From: JACCXG01 sp963785755
Lineage (GTDB): Bacteria; Acidobacteriota; Vicinamibacteria; Vicinamibacterales; 2-12-FULL-66-21
Direction: 5' to 3'
Assembly: GCA_963785755.1 (NCBI GenBank)
Contig: CAWAXG010000067.1
Span: 1 to 47,393, forward strand
Length of the DNA stretch: 47,393 bases
Part shown: positions 8,995 to 18,529 of the stretch, in pieces
Numbering within the stretch: the first letter of the stretch is position 1
How the letters are laid out: each line of letters opens with the position of its first letter
Notes under the pieces: model-generated
Seen by the model: the letters and a program-made list of their open reading frames with translations, nothing else
What the model was told of the DNA's origin: nothing
Databases searched by the model: none
Translations under genes and position numbers: made by a program

Positions 8995-11371
8995 TTGACG
9001 CTCCTGCGTCGCGTGATCGCTCGTTGTTGTTGCTGTCTTTGCGCGGCAGCGCGAACGCGATGGCGCCGACCGGCGTGTCTCGGTCGGCCGGCTGCGCCGC
9101 GGCGCCGCGCCCGCCTCCCCGGCCGCCACCGGCGCTCGAGATCATGACGAAGTACTGCCGGCCCTTTGCCTCGTAGCTCACCGGCACGCCGCTGGTGCTG
9201 CCCCTGAAGGTGCCGGTCCACAGCACCTGCCCGGTGTCCTCGTCGTAGGCCCGCACCTTGCCGTCGCCGCCGGCGTGGAAGACCAGTCCGCCCTTGGTCA
9301 CGACGATGCCGTACCGCGCGCCGACACCACCGGTGTTCGACGGGCCGCCCGCGGCCATCGTCGGCGGGTGGTCGCCGTTGGGGACCTGCCATTTGATCTC
9401 GCCGGTGTTGAGGTCGTAGGCGGTCAGCGTCGTGTACGGCGGCTTGGTGAACGACGCGAGCACGCCGTAGTCGGTCATGTAGCGGGTTTCCGGCAGCGCG
9501 GCCTTCACATCTGCGGGATACGGCAGGTTGCCGGCATTGCCGCCGATTCCGGGATAGAACGGGCCCATGAAGCGCGGCGGCGGCGGCGGCTGTGGCGCCC
9601 CGCCACTCGCGACGACCGGACCGGGCGGCAACTCGACCGGCGGCCCGCCGCCACGTCCGCCGCCGCGGCCCCCACGGCCACCCGATGCACTCGACAGCGC
9701 CAGGTAGGAAATGACCGAAGCCATCTCGGCGTCGGTGATGCTCGACACGGGCCGCATGTTGCCCTTGCCGCCGGTGATCGCCGCCTTGATCGCGTCCTCG
9801 CCGATGCGATCGGTGATGCCGACGAGATCGGTCACGCCCGGCAGCGCCCCGCGCAGGTTCGCCCCGTGACACGCGGTGCAGTACTGCTGATAGGCGAGGA
9901 AGCCGGCCTGGAGGGGAGCGCCGCCCTGCCCGCCGCCACCGCCGCCGCGGCCCTCGGGCAGCGTACGGTTTCTGACGTCCTCCAGCTTGAGGATCGCGAC
10001 CTGATTGACCCCGACGACGAACACCAGCCCCTTCTCCGGATTCGCCGCGGTCGTCCCCCAGTTCGCGCCGCCCTGGTTGCCGGGCATCGAGATCGTGTCG
10101 GTCAATCCCGGCGGTGTGAATGGCCCTTCGTTGCGGGCCTTCGCCACCCGCTCCTTCATCGCTTCGTACTGTTCCGGCGTGGCGAGCCACGGATTCACGT
10201 CGTCCACCGTGAAGGTCATCCTGCCGAACGGTGCAGGTTTGGTCGGCCACGGCTGCGTCGGCCAGGCCTTTTCACCGGGCATCTCGCTCTTCGGCACCGG
10301 CCGCTCCTCGATCGGCCACAACGGTTTCCCGGTGACGCGATCGAAGACGTAGAGGAAGTTGGTCTTGCCGGCGAGCGCCACCGCATCGACCTTCCTGCCG
10401 TTGTGGCGGACGGTGACGAGCTGCGGCGCCGCGACGTTGTCGAAGTCCCAGAGGTCGTGGTGCACGGTCTGGAAATGCCAGAGCCGTTTGCCGGTTTTCG
10501 CGTCGAGCGCAAGCAGGCAGTTGGCGAAGAGGTTCTGGCCGACGCGATCGGCGCCGTAGAAGTCGTAGTTGGCCGAGCCGGTCGGCACGTAGACGATGCC
10601 CCGCTCCTCGTCGACCGAAAACGAGCCCCAGTTGTTGGCGCCGCCGACGTACTTGTACGCCTCCTTCGGCCAGGTGTCGTAGCCGAACTCGCCGGGCTGC
10701 GGAATCGTGTGGAACTGCCAGACCTTGTGCCCGGTGACGACGTCGTAGGCGCGGATGTCGCCGGGCGGCGCGATGAACGCTTCGCCGGCCGCCGACCCCA
10801 GGATGATGAGGTTCTTCCAGATCTTGCCGGGGCTGTTGGACTGGATGCGTCCGGCATACTGCGCTCGCGCGAGACCGATGCGCAGATCGACCGTGCCGTT
10901 TTCGCCGAACGTCAGGATCGACTTGCCGGTCGTGGCGTCAATCGCCTGCAGGTAGCTGTTGATCGAGAACAGCAGACGCTTGTCCTTGCCGTCGGCGCTC
11001 TGCCAGTAGTTGATGCCGCGCGACACGATGCCGCCGAGCCCCTCGTGGATCCACAGCTCCTTGCCGGTCGTGGCATCCAGCGCGATCAGCGAGTTGTTCC
11101 TCCCGAGCAGGTACATGACGTCGTCGACGACGACCGGGTTGAACCCCGGCGTCGCATAGGGATAGGACCATGCGACCTCGAGCTGCCCGACGTTCGATTT
11201 CTTGATCTCGTCGAGGTCGACGAAGTTGGAGCTGTCGGGTCCGGCGAGGTTGTCCCACCAGTTCCGGTTGCTGCGCGCGGCGCCGGCGAGGCCAGTCAGC
11301 GTGGCGGCAGCCAGGCCGCCGCGATGAGCGGGAACGTCCAGGTGGCGGAGTGGCGGACGGGTGTCAGGCAT
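8991..11371 (-). CDS. PQQ-dependent quinoprotein dehydrogenase with embedded cytochrome c domain
   Basis: Periplasmic PQQ beta-propeller dehydrogenase of the glucose/alcohol type. From ATG 11371 (weak signal-like N-terminus) run repeated propeller strands such as VYVPTGSANYDF, ALDAKTGKRLWHFQTVHHDLWDFD and YDLNTGEIKWQVPNGD, with GGANWG near the middle. A cytochrome c domain is inserted before the last blade: CTACH (9866-9880) with a distal methionine in GNMRPV. Two Gly/Arg/Pro-rich linkers (about 9650 and 9950) flank it. No frameshift occurs in 2.3 kb of coding. The frame reads on past the expected end, so one indel near 9040 probably hides the natural TGA at 8991, which overlaps the next start. 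A WTCGAMCWT-type box lies 36 bp upstream. Confidence 0.85.
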
Positions 11372-11406
11372 ATGTGCTGCGAGAATATACGTCAATCGGG
11401 CGCGAA

Positions 11407-11432
11407 TTTCGAACACTTCGAGGAAGTTCGAA
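11407..11432 (-). promoter_or_regulatory. WTCGAMCWT-N10-TTCGAA box upstream of the PQQ dehydrogenase
   Basis: On the minus strand TTCGAACTT is followed after 10 bases by TTCGAA, with an extra TCGAAG between them. The box ends 36 bp before the start of the quinoprotein gene. The same pair of half-sites with 9-10 bp spacing occurs upstream of at least three other genes in the window. The role (operator or leader element) is inferred. Confidence 0.5.
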
Positions 11433-11440
11433 TATTTGAT

Positions 11441-11566
11441 CGGGTCGGGGCTCGGGACTCGGGCTCGGCATAGTCAGTGGCCGCCAGGGGTAACCAGCTG
11501 CTTGGATTTTGCGCCGGTTGCCTCGAGGTACCACCGACTCCCACAGCCCCGAGTCCCCGAGTCCCG
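11441..11566. repeat. Inverted element with GGGGCTCGGGACTCG-type tandem arms
   Basis: The left arm (11441-11468) is a degenerate tandem array of GGGCTCG/GGGACTCG. The right arm (11547-11566) is the complementary CCCCGAGTCCCCGAGTCC. About 78 bases of unique sequence lie between. The element sits in the gap between the D-threonine-aldolase-like gene end and the PQQ dehydrogenase promoter. The same repeat unit occurs inside fdhE at 13298-13332. Confidence 0.6.
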
Positions 11567-11575
11567 CGAAACATC

Positions 11576-12679
11576 TCAGATCGTGAGCGTCCGGGCGCGC
11601 GCCACGATCTGCCATCGCTCTTCGGCGCGGCCGTTCCGGACGACGATTGCCTCGTTGTGCAGCGCCACCGTCGGGCAGACGTGCCACGGCACGCCATAGA
11701 GCGCCGATCCCACGGGGTACTCGGCGGCGCGATCGGTTTCGAGGACCAGGTGCTCCTCGCTGTGTCCGACCGCTTTCGCGTCCTCGAGGCCGAACAGCTT
11801 CACGCGCGGATGCGGGTTCTCCGACGCGACGGCCTTGTGCCCGAGATCCAGGCAGAGGCGGTTCTGCTCCGGCCGGCTGACCACGCGCGTGAGCAACACG
11901 ACCGCCGGTGCGAAATCGAGATCCGGCAGGATCGTGCTGTAGCTGAAATCCCAGAAGACCGAAGTCCCGGGACTGCACTCGACGCCGGTGCGCCTGATGT
12001 GAAGCGGAAACGTCGGCGTGCCCCCGACGACCACCGTCGGGACGTCGAGCCCGGCAGCCGCGATGGCTTCGCGCATCGTCTGAACGTGCGCGAAGGCCTC
12101 GTCCGAGGCTTTCTGACGGACGTCGAGATCCGTGTCGTGAATGTGCCCGTCGTACATGTGCAGGCCCGCAGCGCGAAGCCCGGGCAGCGTCGACAGCAAT
12201 CGATAGAGCTCCACCGCGCGTTCGCCCGGCGCGATGCCCGTGCGGTGCATGCCGCCGTCCAGATCGAGGAACAGGTTCAGGGTGACGCCGGCCTCGACCG
12301 CCGCGTCGGACAGCGCGCGGATCGTGGCCTCGTCGTCCGCGACTGCTGAAAACTGCGTCCCCGAGAACGTCTCCACCAGGTGCACGAACCGCTTCACGTT
12401 CGGCCCGACCGGCTGATACGCGAGCAGCACGTCCGGCGCCCCGGACGCGGCCGCCATCTCCGCTTCGGCAATCGTGGCGCACTTGAACCTGGTGATGCCC
12501 TGATCGAGATGCATGCGCACCACTTCGCGCAGCTTGTTGGTCTTCATGTGCGGCCGCAGCCGCTCCACGCCACCCGCGATCTCGATCATGCGGCGGATGT
12601 TCCGCTCGACCCGGTCGGGGTAGACGAGCAGCGCGGGAGAGGGGATGTCGGCGACGTTTTCGACGGTATACCAGGGCAT
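11576..12679 (-). CDS. D-threonine aldolase / D-serine dehydratase-like PLP enzyme
   Basis: Fold-type III PLP enzyme (alanine racemase-like barrel) that cleaves or dehydrates D-hydroxy amino acids. Visible features: N-terminal DIPSPALLVYPDRVERNIRRM, the PLP lysine in RPHMKTNK (codon near 12543), GMHRTGI, VVVGGTPTF, and the C-terminal metal site PWHVCPTV (HVC at 11676-11684). The His-x-Cys pair is the zinc ligand pair known from eukaryotic-type D-serine dehydratase, whereas characterised D-threonine aldolases have His-x-Asp; the dehydratase is therefore a real alternative. I chose ATG 12679 (MPWYTVENVADIPSP), about 367 residues, over an upstream start at 12760. The gene has no frameshifts. Confidence 0.8.
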   Translation of the reverse strand: MPWYTVENVADIPSPALLVYPDRVERNIRRMIEIAGGVERLRPHMKTNKLREVVRMHLDQGITRFKCATIAEAEMAAASGAPDVLLAYQPVGPNVKRFVHLVETFSGTQFSAVADDEATIRALSDAAVEAGVTLNLFLDLDGGMHRTGIAPGERAVELYRLLSTLPGLRAAGLHMYDGHIHDTDLDVRQKASDEAFAHVQTMREAIAAAGLDVPTVVVGGTPTFPLHIRRTGVECSPGTSVFWDFSYSTILPDLDFAPAVVLLTRVVSRPEQNRLCLDLGHKAVASENPHPRVKLFGLEDAKAVGHSEEHLVLETDRAAEYPVGSALYGVPWHVCPTVALHNEAIVVRNGRAEERWQIVARARTLTI

Positions 12680-12744
12680 CGGGGGAATTATTACTCTCGA
12701 CCGGCTCCCGATGATTCGCGGGTTCAGGTCAGCATTACTTGGTT

Positions 12745-12815
12745 GCGGGCGGGGCCCCACCCCCGCCCGCTCGCGTGGGGCCCCACCCCCACGCGAAGAC
12801 CGGCCTCCGGCCGGT
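12745..12815. terminator. Cluster of three strong hairpins between fdhE and the PLP enzyme
   Basis: Perfect 10-bp stem GCGGGCGGGG (12745-12754 with 12761-12770), then a perfect 9-bp stem CGCGTGGGG (12772-12780 with 12787-12795). Both close the same six-base loop CCCCAC. A third short hairpin, ACCGGCC with GGCCGGT, follows at 12799-12815. The position downstream of the last gene of the formate dehydrogenase operon fits transcription termination or mRNA 3' protection. There is no clear T-tract, so it may instead be a REP-like repeat. Confidence 0.5.
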
Positions 12816-12832
12816 TGCTGCTGACAGCGCTC

Positions 12833-13623
12833 TCAAAATCCCAGGACGTTCGACTTCACGCGCGCATATCCCCGCTCGCGCGCCCAGAGGTCGAGCGAGA
12901 CGCTCGCGATGTCGTCAACGCACGGCACCGCGAGGCCATCCTTCGTGAGGTCGATCGTCTTGATGTAGCGGTGACACCGATCGCAGGCGTCGATGCGCAC
13001 GTGCGCGAACTGCGCGGCGGTGTAGACCGGCAGCTTGTCGAAGTCCTGCTCGCCACAGGCCGGGCACACGATCCGGAGGCACTCCCATTCCTGCAGGCAG
13101 AGCGCGCAGAGCAGGAAGCGCTTCGCGCCGTGGCCTTCCTCTCGCAGCACGGCGGCAACGGGCAGCGCGGCGCAGCGCGGGCAGCGCATCGGGGTCGAGC
13201 CCGCTGCGGCGGTTCACGGCTCGCGTAGATCGTTCGGCAAATGCCTGCAGCAGCGATTCGATGACGAACAGGGCGGCTGGATTCTCGACCTTACTCGGGG
13301 CTCGGGGCTCGGGACTCGGGGCTCGGGGCTCGACAGTCTGACTGGCTCTCACGGCGGAAGCCACGCAGTCGGTGTCGACTGACGCGGCGAGGTCGGACGG
13401 GCCGGTCCGGCGCACCCAGGCCAGAAAGTCGGGAATGGCTTCGACCACACGGTCGACGTCGAACGTCACGCCGTCGCGTGCGCTGGCGGCGAGCGCGCGC
13501 TGGTACTCGGCCAGCGCGGCGTAGAACGTCAGGAGATCGCGCGCGGCCGGACGGCTCGATGCGAGCTCGCGCGCGCGGGCGATCCTGGACGTCCCAGGTG
13601 GACTGATGCGTCGCGGTCGGCAT
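12833..13623 (-). CDS. fdhE: FdhE, formate dehydrogenase formation protein (frameshifted)
   Basis: FdhE is a rubredoxin-like iron protein needed for maturation of respiratory formate dehydrogenase. The C-terminal half (13189 downwards) shows the four CxxC knuckles of the family: CPRC, CALC, CPAC and CDRC, then YIKTIDLTKDGLAVPCVDD-type sequence and a final DLWARERGY. The N-terminal half (RELASSRPAARDLLTFYAAL, the usual FdhE opening region) is in another frame, and the start MPTATHQSTWDV (ATG 13623) in a third, so two indels are needed. Between the halves the protein carries a repeat-encoded linker, EPRAPSPEPRAPS, made from an intergenic-type tandem repeat. It is the last gene of the operon. 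Confidence 0.85.
13298..13332. repeat. GGGGCTCGGG(A/G)CTC tandem repeat inside fdhE
   Basis: Five head-to-tail copies of a seven- to eight-base unit, GGGGCTC or GGGACTC with G spacers, on the plus strand. On the coding (minus) strand it reads as Glu-Pro-Arg-Ala-Pro-Ser repeats in the FdhE linker. The unit matches the arms of the inverted element at 11441-11566. Confidence 0.65.
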
Positions 13624-14255
13624 GGCGTGTCCGATGTGCGAATGCGCGGCGCCTGCGCCACCCACAGCCCGTGATGGTGGCGCGCCCAGCTGCTCGCTGA
13701 CGTCGCCGTGCAGGATGGCATGGAGACCGTCGGGAACGACCGCGACGCCCATGTAGATGTGGATGATGATGCCGCCGATCGTCGCCAGCGCGGCGACAGC
13801 GTGGACCAGCACTGCGAGGTAGCGAACGACCTGGAGCTCGCGCGGGATCGCTGTGGTGAACCAGAGCGCGAGGCCCGAGAACAGCAGCGCGGCGCCCGAG
13901 ACCACCATCAACCAGAAGAACTGCTTCTGCCCGAAGTTGAACCGCCCGGCGGGAGGCACCAGCGCATCCTCGTTGCGCATGTAATGACCCATCGCCTTCC
14001 GCCACTCCGATCGCCGGCCGTCGTCCGCATGTCCTCGCGCCAGGTGACGACCATCCAGCAGACCGCGATCGTGAACACCAGGCCGATCCACGGATGCAGG
14101 ACCCGCGACAGGTATCCGCCGCCGAGCACGACGGCAATCCAGTAGAACGCCGGGGTCCAGAACGCGAGGCCGGTGAGCAGGAGATAAACGTAGGAGATCG
14201 CCGAGAGGGCGTGCATCAGCCGCTCGGGGAAGGAGTAACGCAGGATGCGGGTCAT
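13624..14255 (-). CDS. fdnI: Formate dehydrogenase gamma subunit, cytochrome b556 (frameshifted)
   Basis: Membrane cytochrome b that takes electrons from the beta subunit to quinone. It starts at ATG 14255 (MTRILRYSFPERLMHALS), overlapping the beta stop by ATGA. It has the expected four hydrophobic helices: YVYLLLTGLAFW, LHPWIGLVFTIAVCWMVV, FWLMVVSGAALLFSGLALWF and LVHAVAALATIGGIIIHIYM. Histidines that could bind the hemes are in RLMHAL, VLHPWIG, LVHAV and IIIHIY. Frame changes occur near 14000 and near 13690; the C-terminus WARHHHGLW is in the second frame. The stop is not visible, so the end is approximate and probably abuts or overlaps fdhE. FdnI/FdoI type. Confidence 0.85.
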
Positions 14256-15107
14256 GATCCGGAGGAATCCACGTCTTTCCGACCGTATCGGACGTAGTGG
14301 ACGAACACACCCAGAACGCCACCGAGCATCGCCAGGTTCCCGATCCACTTGAGCGGACCCTTCCAGAGCCTCACCGCAAGCGGCACCGACGGATCGCGCG
14401 GCAGGCCGTATAGCTCGGGCCGGTCGCCGTGGGCGAGCACGGTCACCACCGAGGTGCCGCCAACACCGGGCGGATCGTAGACGGCCGCGTTCGGGAACCC
14501 GTTCGCCTGCAGCTGCGCGACCCGCTTGGTGGCGATGTCGAGCATCGCGTCCTTCGTCCCGAACTGCAGGCAGCTGGTCGGGCACGCCTTCACGCACGCG
14601 GGCTGCAGGCCAACGGCGACACGGTCCACGCACAGCGTGCACTTGTAGACGCGCTTCGTCCTGGTGTGAATCTTCGGCACGTCGAACGGGCAGCCAGTGA
14701 TGCAGTAGCCGCACCCGATGCACTGGTCCTGCTGAAAATCGACGATGCCGTTGGTGTACTGGACGATGGCGCCTGGCGCGGGACAGGCGGCGAGACAGCC
14801 CGGTTCGGCGCAGTGCATGCACTGGTCCTTGCGCATCAGCCACTGCAGCGCGCCGTTCTCCTCGTGCTCGCGGAACTTGATCAGGTTCCAGAAGTTCGCC
14901 GACATGTCGGGCAACGTCTGGTACGTGCCCATCTGCACGGTGGTTTCCGGCGGCAGGTCGTTCCACTCCTGGCAGGCCACCTCGCAGGCCTTGCAGCCGA
15001 TGCACGTCGAGGTGTCGATCAGCTTGGTGACGACTGGAACGCGACCGCACGCCCGGGGCGGGCGGGGTGCTCGCCGACACGCGGAGAAGTTCGAGGGTGG
15101 CAGGCAT
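14252..15107 (-). CDS. fdnH: Formate dehydrogenase beta (iron-sulfur) subunit (one frameshift)
   Basis: Four-cluster ferredoxin-type subunit with one membrane anchor. Start MPATLELLRVSAST at ATG 15107. After one indel at about 15030 come the cluster motifs CIGCKACEVACQEW, CMHCAEPGCLAACP, CIGCGYCITGCPFDVPK and CTLCVDRVAVGLQPACVKACP, together four [4Fe-4S] sites. The C-terminal helix WIGNLAMLGGVLGVFVHYVRYG anchors it in the membrane with the gamma subunit. About 285 residues, close to E. coli FdnH. The stop overlaps the gamma start (ATGA). The gap to the alpha stop (15108-15282) is filled by a 153-nt inverted element. In the known enzyme this subunit is on the periplasmic side. Confidence 0.9.
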
Positions 15108-15128
15108 GGCTACAACGGCGACTTTTCC

Positions 15129-15281
15129 GTCAACTCCCAACTCCCAACTTCCAACTCCCAAGGCGAGCCGCCCGGCACAGCTGGGTCAAAGGCGCGGCGA
15201 AAGAGCTTGGTGGCGCGTTTTTCACCCAGATGGTTCGAACGACTCTCTTTGGGAGTTGGGAGTTGGAGGTTGGGAGTTGAC
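15129..15281. repeat. Inverted element, copy 1 of a family with 35-nt AACTCCC-type arms
   Basis: The left arm (15129-15163) begins GTCAACTCCCAAC and ends CTCCCAAGG. The right arm (15247-15281) begins CTTTGGGAG and ends GGGAGTTGAC. The arms are complementary at about 31 of 35 positions and made of tandem AACTCCC/AACTTCC heptamers. The loop of about 83 nt holds a further CTGGGT...ACCCAG pair, so the whole can fold into one long hairpin. It lies inside the formate dehydrogenase operon between alpha and beta. Copies 2 and 3 are at 36906-36998 and 38573-38720; a decayed copy is at 24455-24583. Confidence 0.8.
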
Positions 15282-15282
15282 A

Positions 15283-18200
15283 TCAGACCTTCTCGAGCTT
15301 CACCAGGAAGCCCTTGTATTCCGGCGCAAACGAATTCGGGTCGACCACCGTGGGCGTCACGAGGTTGGCCAGCGACCCTCGCTGCTGGCCGCGCCCGAGA
15401 AAGCCCCAGTGGATCGGGAATCCGATCTGGTACACGGTGCGCCCGGCGATCTGCATCGGCTTGATGCGGCGCGTGACCATCGCGCGGCCCTCGATCGATC
15501 CGCGCGCCGAGGTGACGCGCACCAGGTCGCGGTTCGCGATGCCCTTTTCGCGGGCCAGCTCCTCCGGGATCTCGACGAAGAACTCCGGCTGGAGCTGCAC
15601 GTTGTAGGGATTGTTCTTCGTCCAGTAGTGGAAGTGCTCGGTCAGCCGGTAGGTCGTGCAGACGATCGGAAATTCGTCGGGCTTGCCGAGCACGTCGTAC
15701 TCGGTGGTGAAGGCGCGCACGGCCGGGTTCGAGCTGTGCTCGGGATGCAGCGGGTTGGCGACCGGCGATTCGGCCGGCTCGTAGTGCTCCGACCACGGTC
15801 CGTCGACGAATTGCCCCGGCATGAACAGGCGCGCCACCCCCTCGGGCAGCATGATGAACGCGCCGAGGCCCGCGTCCGGCGCACTGTCCACCGTGTAGTC
15901 GGGCGTGTCGCCGACCCAGCGCTGGCCGTTCCAGGCGATGCCGACGCGCGACGGATCCCACGGACGTCCCTGCGCATCCGCCGAGCAGCGGTTGTAGAGG
16001 ATGCGCCGGTTCGCCGGCCAGCTGACGGTCCAATCGGGATACCGGCCGAGGCCGCTCGGATCGCTCTGCGATCGGCGCTGCGTCAGGTTGCCGGCGTCGG
16101 TGTACATCCCGATGTAGAGCCAGTTGCCCGAGAGCGTCGAGCCATCGGCGCGAGCATCGAGGAACCGGGCGAGCTGCTGCCCGGCGCGCATGGTGACCGC
16201 ACCGGCCGGATCGCGCACGTCCTGCAGCGCCCAGCCGTTGAGCTCCTTGCAGACCTCGTCGAGCGATGGCTGCACGGGGTTGCTGTACCACCAGTTCAGG
16301 TTGCGGACCGGATCCGGGAAGGTGCCGCCTTCCTGCTGATAGAGCTCGCGCACCTTGAGGAAGATGCGCGCGACGATCTCCTGATCGGCGCGGGCCTCGC
16401 CGGGCGGGTCCACGGCCTTCCACTTCCACTGGATCCACCGCGCCGAGTTCACGAAGCTGCCGTCCTTCTCGGCGAAGTTGGCCGCGGGCAGCAGGAAGAC
16501 CTCCGTCTGCACGTCCTCCGGCTTCAGGTCGACGAGCTCGAGGATGTCGGGACGCCAGAACGACGCCGTCTCCTGCTCGAAGTTCTCCGCGACCACCATC
16601 CACTTCAACTTCGCGAGCGCGGCGATCGCCTTGCGCGAGTGCGGGCCGTTGCTGACGGGATTCATCCCGAAGCTGAAGAACCCTTCCATGTCGCCGCGAT
16701 ACATGTGGTCGAAGATGTAGGCCCAGCTCCAGTTCTCGTAGGCGCCCGGCGCCGACTGCGGCAGCCTGGGATGCCACGCGTAGCCGAACTCGTTGTCCGG
16801 CGTCGCGGCGGCGCCGTAGTAGGCCTTCAGCTGGCTGACGACGAAGCGATCGGTGTTGGCCCAGAAGTTCGTGGACGTTCGGCCGCAGCGGCTTCGGCGT
16901 CACCGCGCCGATGAACGAGGCCAGCGACGCGTGATCGGCCTTCGGGATGGCGATGTAGCCGGGCAGGTTGTGATACGCCATGCCGCAGTCGGTGCCGCCC
17001 TGGATATTGGCGTGACCGCGCAGCGCGTTGAGCCCGCCGCCGGGCCGCCCGATGTTGCCGAGCAGCAGCTGCAGCATCGCCGCGGCATGAATCAGCTGCA
17101 CCGAGTGGCTGTGGTGCGTCCAGCCGAGCGCATACAGGATCGTGCCGACGCGATCGGGCGTATGCGTCGAGGTGATGAGCTCCGCCGCCTTCACGAAGTC
17201 GTCGGCGCTGCAGCCGCAGATGGTCGAGACGGTGTCGGGCGTGTAGCGCGCGTAGAAGCGCTTCATCACCTGGAACACCGATCGCGGATGCGCGAGCGTG
17301 GGATCGACCTTCGCGAACCCCTGCTCGTCGAGCTCGTAATTCCAGCTCGACTTGTCCGCGTACGCCTTCTTCTCGTCGTCCCATCCGGCGAACACGCCGC
17401 GCTTCTCGTCGAAGGCGTACTGTTCCGAGACCAGGAACGGCGCGTTGGTGAACAGGCGGACGTATTCGTCGTGATACCGGTTGCGGGTCAGGGCGTAGTT
17501 GATCAGCCCGCCGAGGAACGCGATGTCGGTGCCGGCGCGGATCTGGACGAAGCGATCCGCGACCGCCGCCGTGCGATTGAATCGGGGATCGACGCGACAC
17601 CAGCTTCGCGTTCCGGTTGCGCCGCGCTTCCATGACGAAGCGGAACCCGACCGGGTGGTTCTCAGCGGGATTGCCGCCCATGGCGAGGATGACGTCCGCG
17701 TTGCGGATGTCGGTCCAGCCATTGGTCATCGCTCCCCGTCCGAACGTGGCGGCCAGACTGGCCACCGTCGGCCCGTGTCATATCCGGGCCTGCTGCTCGA
17801 TCGGCACCACGCCGAGCCCGGCGCGGAAGGCCTTCACGAGGAGATAGTTCATCTCGTTGGTATCGGTGCAGCCGCCGATCACGCCGACCGCGGTCAACGC
17901 GTTGATGGTGCGGCCCTGCGCGTCCTTCACCCGCAGCTTCTCGTCGCGGGTCTTCTTCAGCGTCCGGGCAATGCGATCGATGGCCCAGTCCCAGGACTTG
18001 TCTTCCCAGACGCCGGCTGCCGGGCGCGCGGTAGCGCACGGTCGTGAGCCGGCGATCGTTGACGATGTTCTGCTTGAGGGTGATGCCCTTGGGACAGAGC
18101 GTCCCCTGGTTGATCGGGTGATCGGGATCGCCTTCGACGTGCACGATCCGCGGCTTCACGTTGCGCGACTTGTCGCCGAGCGTGTGCAGGATGACGCCGC

Positions 18201-18363
18201 AGCTCACCGAGCAATACGGGCAGGTCGAGCGCGTTTCCGTGGTGCGCGCGATCTTCAGCTCGCGCACCTCGGCGTACGCCGGCGTCAGATCGAAGCCGAG
18301 GACGGAGGCCGCGACGCCGCCGATGGTGGTCGAGGTGAGGAATTGTCTTCGAGTGGGGTTCAT
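15283..18363 (-). CDS. fdnG: Formate dehydrogenase alpha subunit, selenocysteine and Mo-bis-MGD enzyme (in-frame UGA; frameshifted)
   Basis: Catalytic subunit of respiratory formate dehydrogenase (formate to CO2 in the periplasm). Start MNPTRRQFLTSTTIGG at ATG 18363 is a Tat signal. The [4Fe-4S] motif CPYCSVSC with later GTLCPKG follows. At 17778-17780 an in-frame TGA stands exactly where FdnG has selenocysteine: PIEQQARI-U-HGPTVASLAATFGRG, about residue 195 (196 in E. coli FdnG). Downstream are AMGGNPAENHPVGF, NIGRPGGGLNALRGHANIQG and, near the end, FPIHWGFLGRG. About 1025 residues, the normal length. Indels near 18015, 17595 and 16870 break the frame; these, with the UGA, would split it into pieces in automatic calls. 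First gene of the operon alpha-beta-gamma-fdhE. Confidence 0.92.
17741..17780 (-). promoter_or_regulatory. Bacterial SECIS element at the UGA selenocysteine codon
   Basis: Counting U of UGA as 1, bases 15-21 (GGUGGCC) pair with 27-33 (GGCCGCC) around the loop AGUCU. The three bases known to be recognised by SelB in E. coli fdhF, U17, G23 and U24, are at the same numbers here. UGACACGG at the start is also identical to fdhF. This supports recoding of the UGA rather than a stop. Confidence 0.85.
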
Positions 18364-18529
18364 GGCCCTGCAATCCTTGTCCGACTGCGTGTAGCGAAGC
18401 CGTTGTACGCTTCGCGCAGCATCGACAGGACACTGACAGGCAGCGAAAACCAGGAAGCCTGTTCTTCGGTATCTTCGTGCTCTATCGAGCCTTCGTGGTC
18501 TTCGCTGCAAGCGCGAAGTCGCTGTCGTC

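Noticed and set aside
17778..17780. TGA as an ordinary stop or sequencing error in the formate dehydrogenase gene.
   Set aside because: Position, flanking residues and the hairpin with U17, G23 and U24 all match known selenocysteine recoding.
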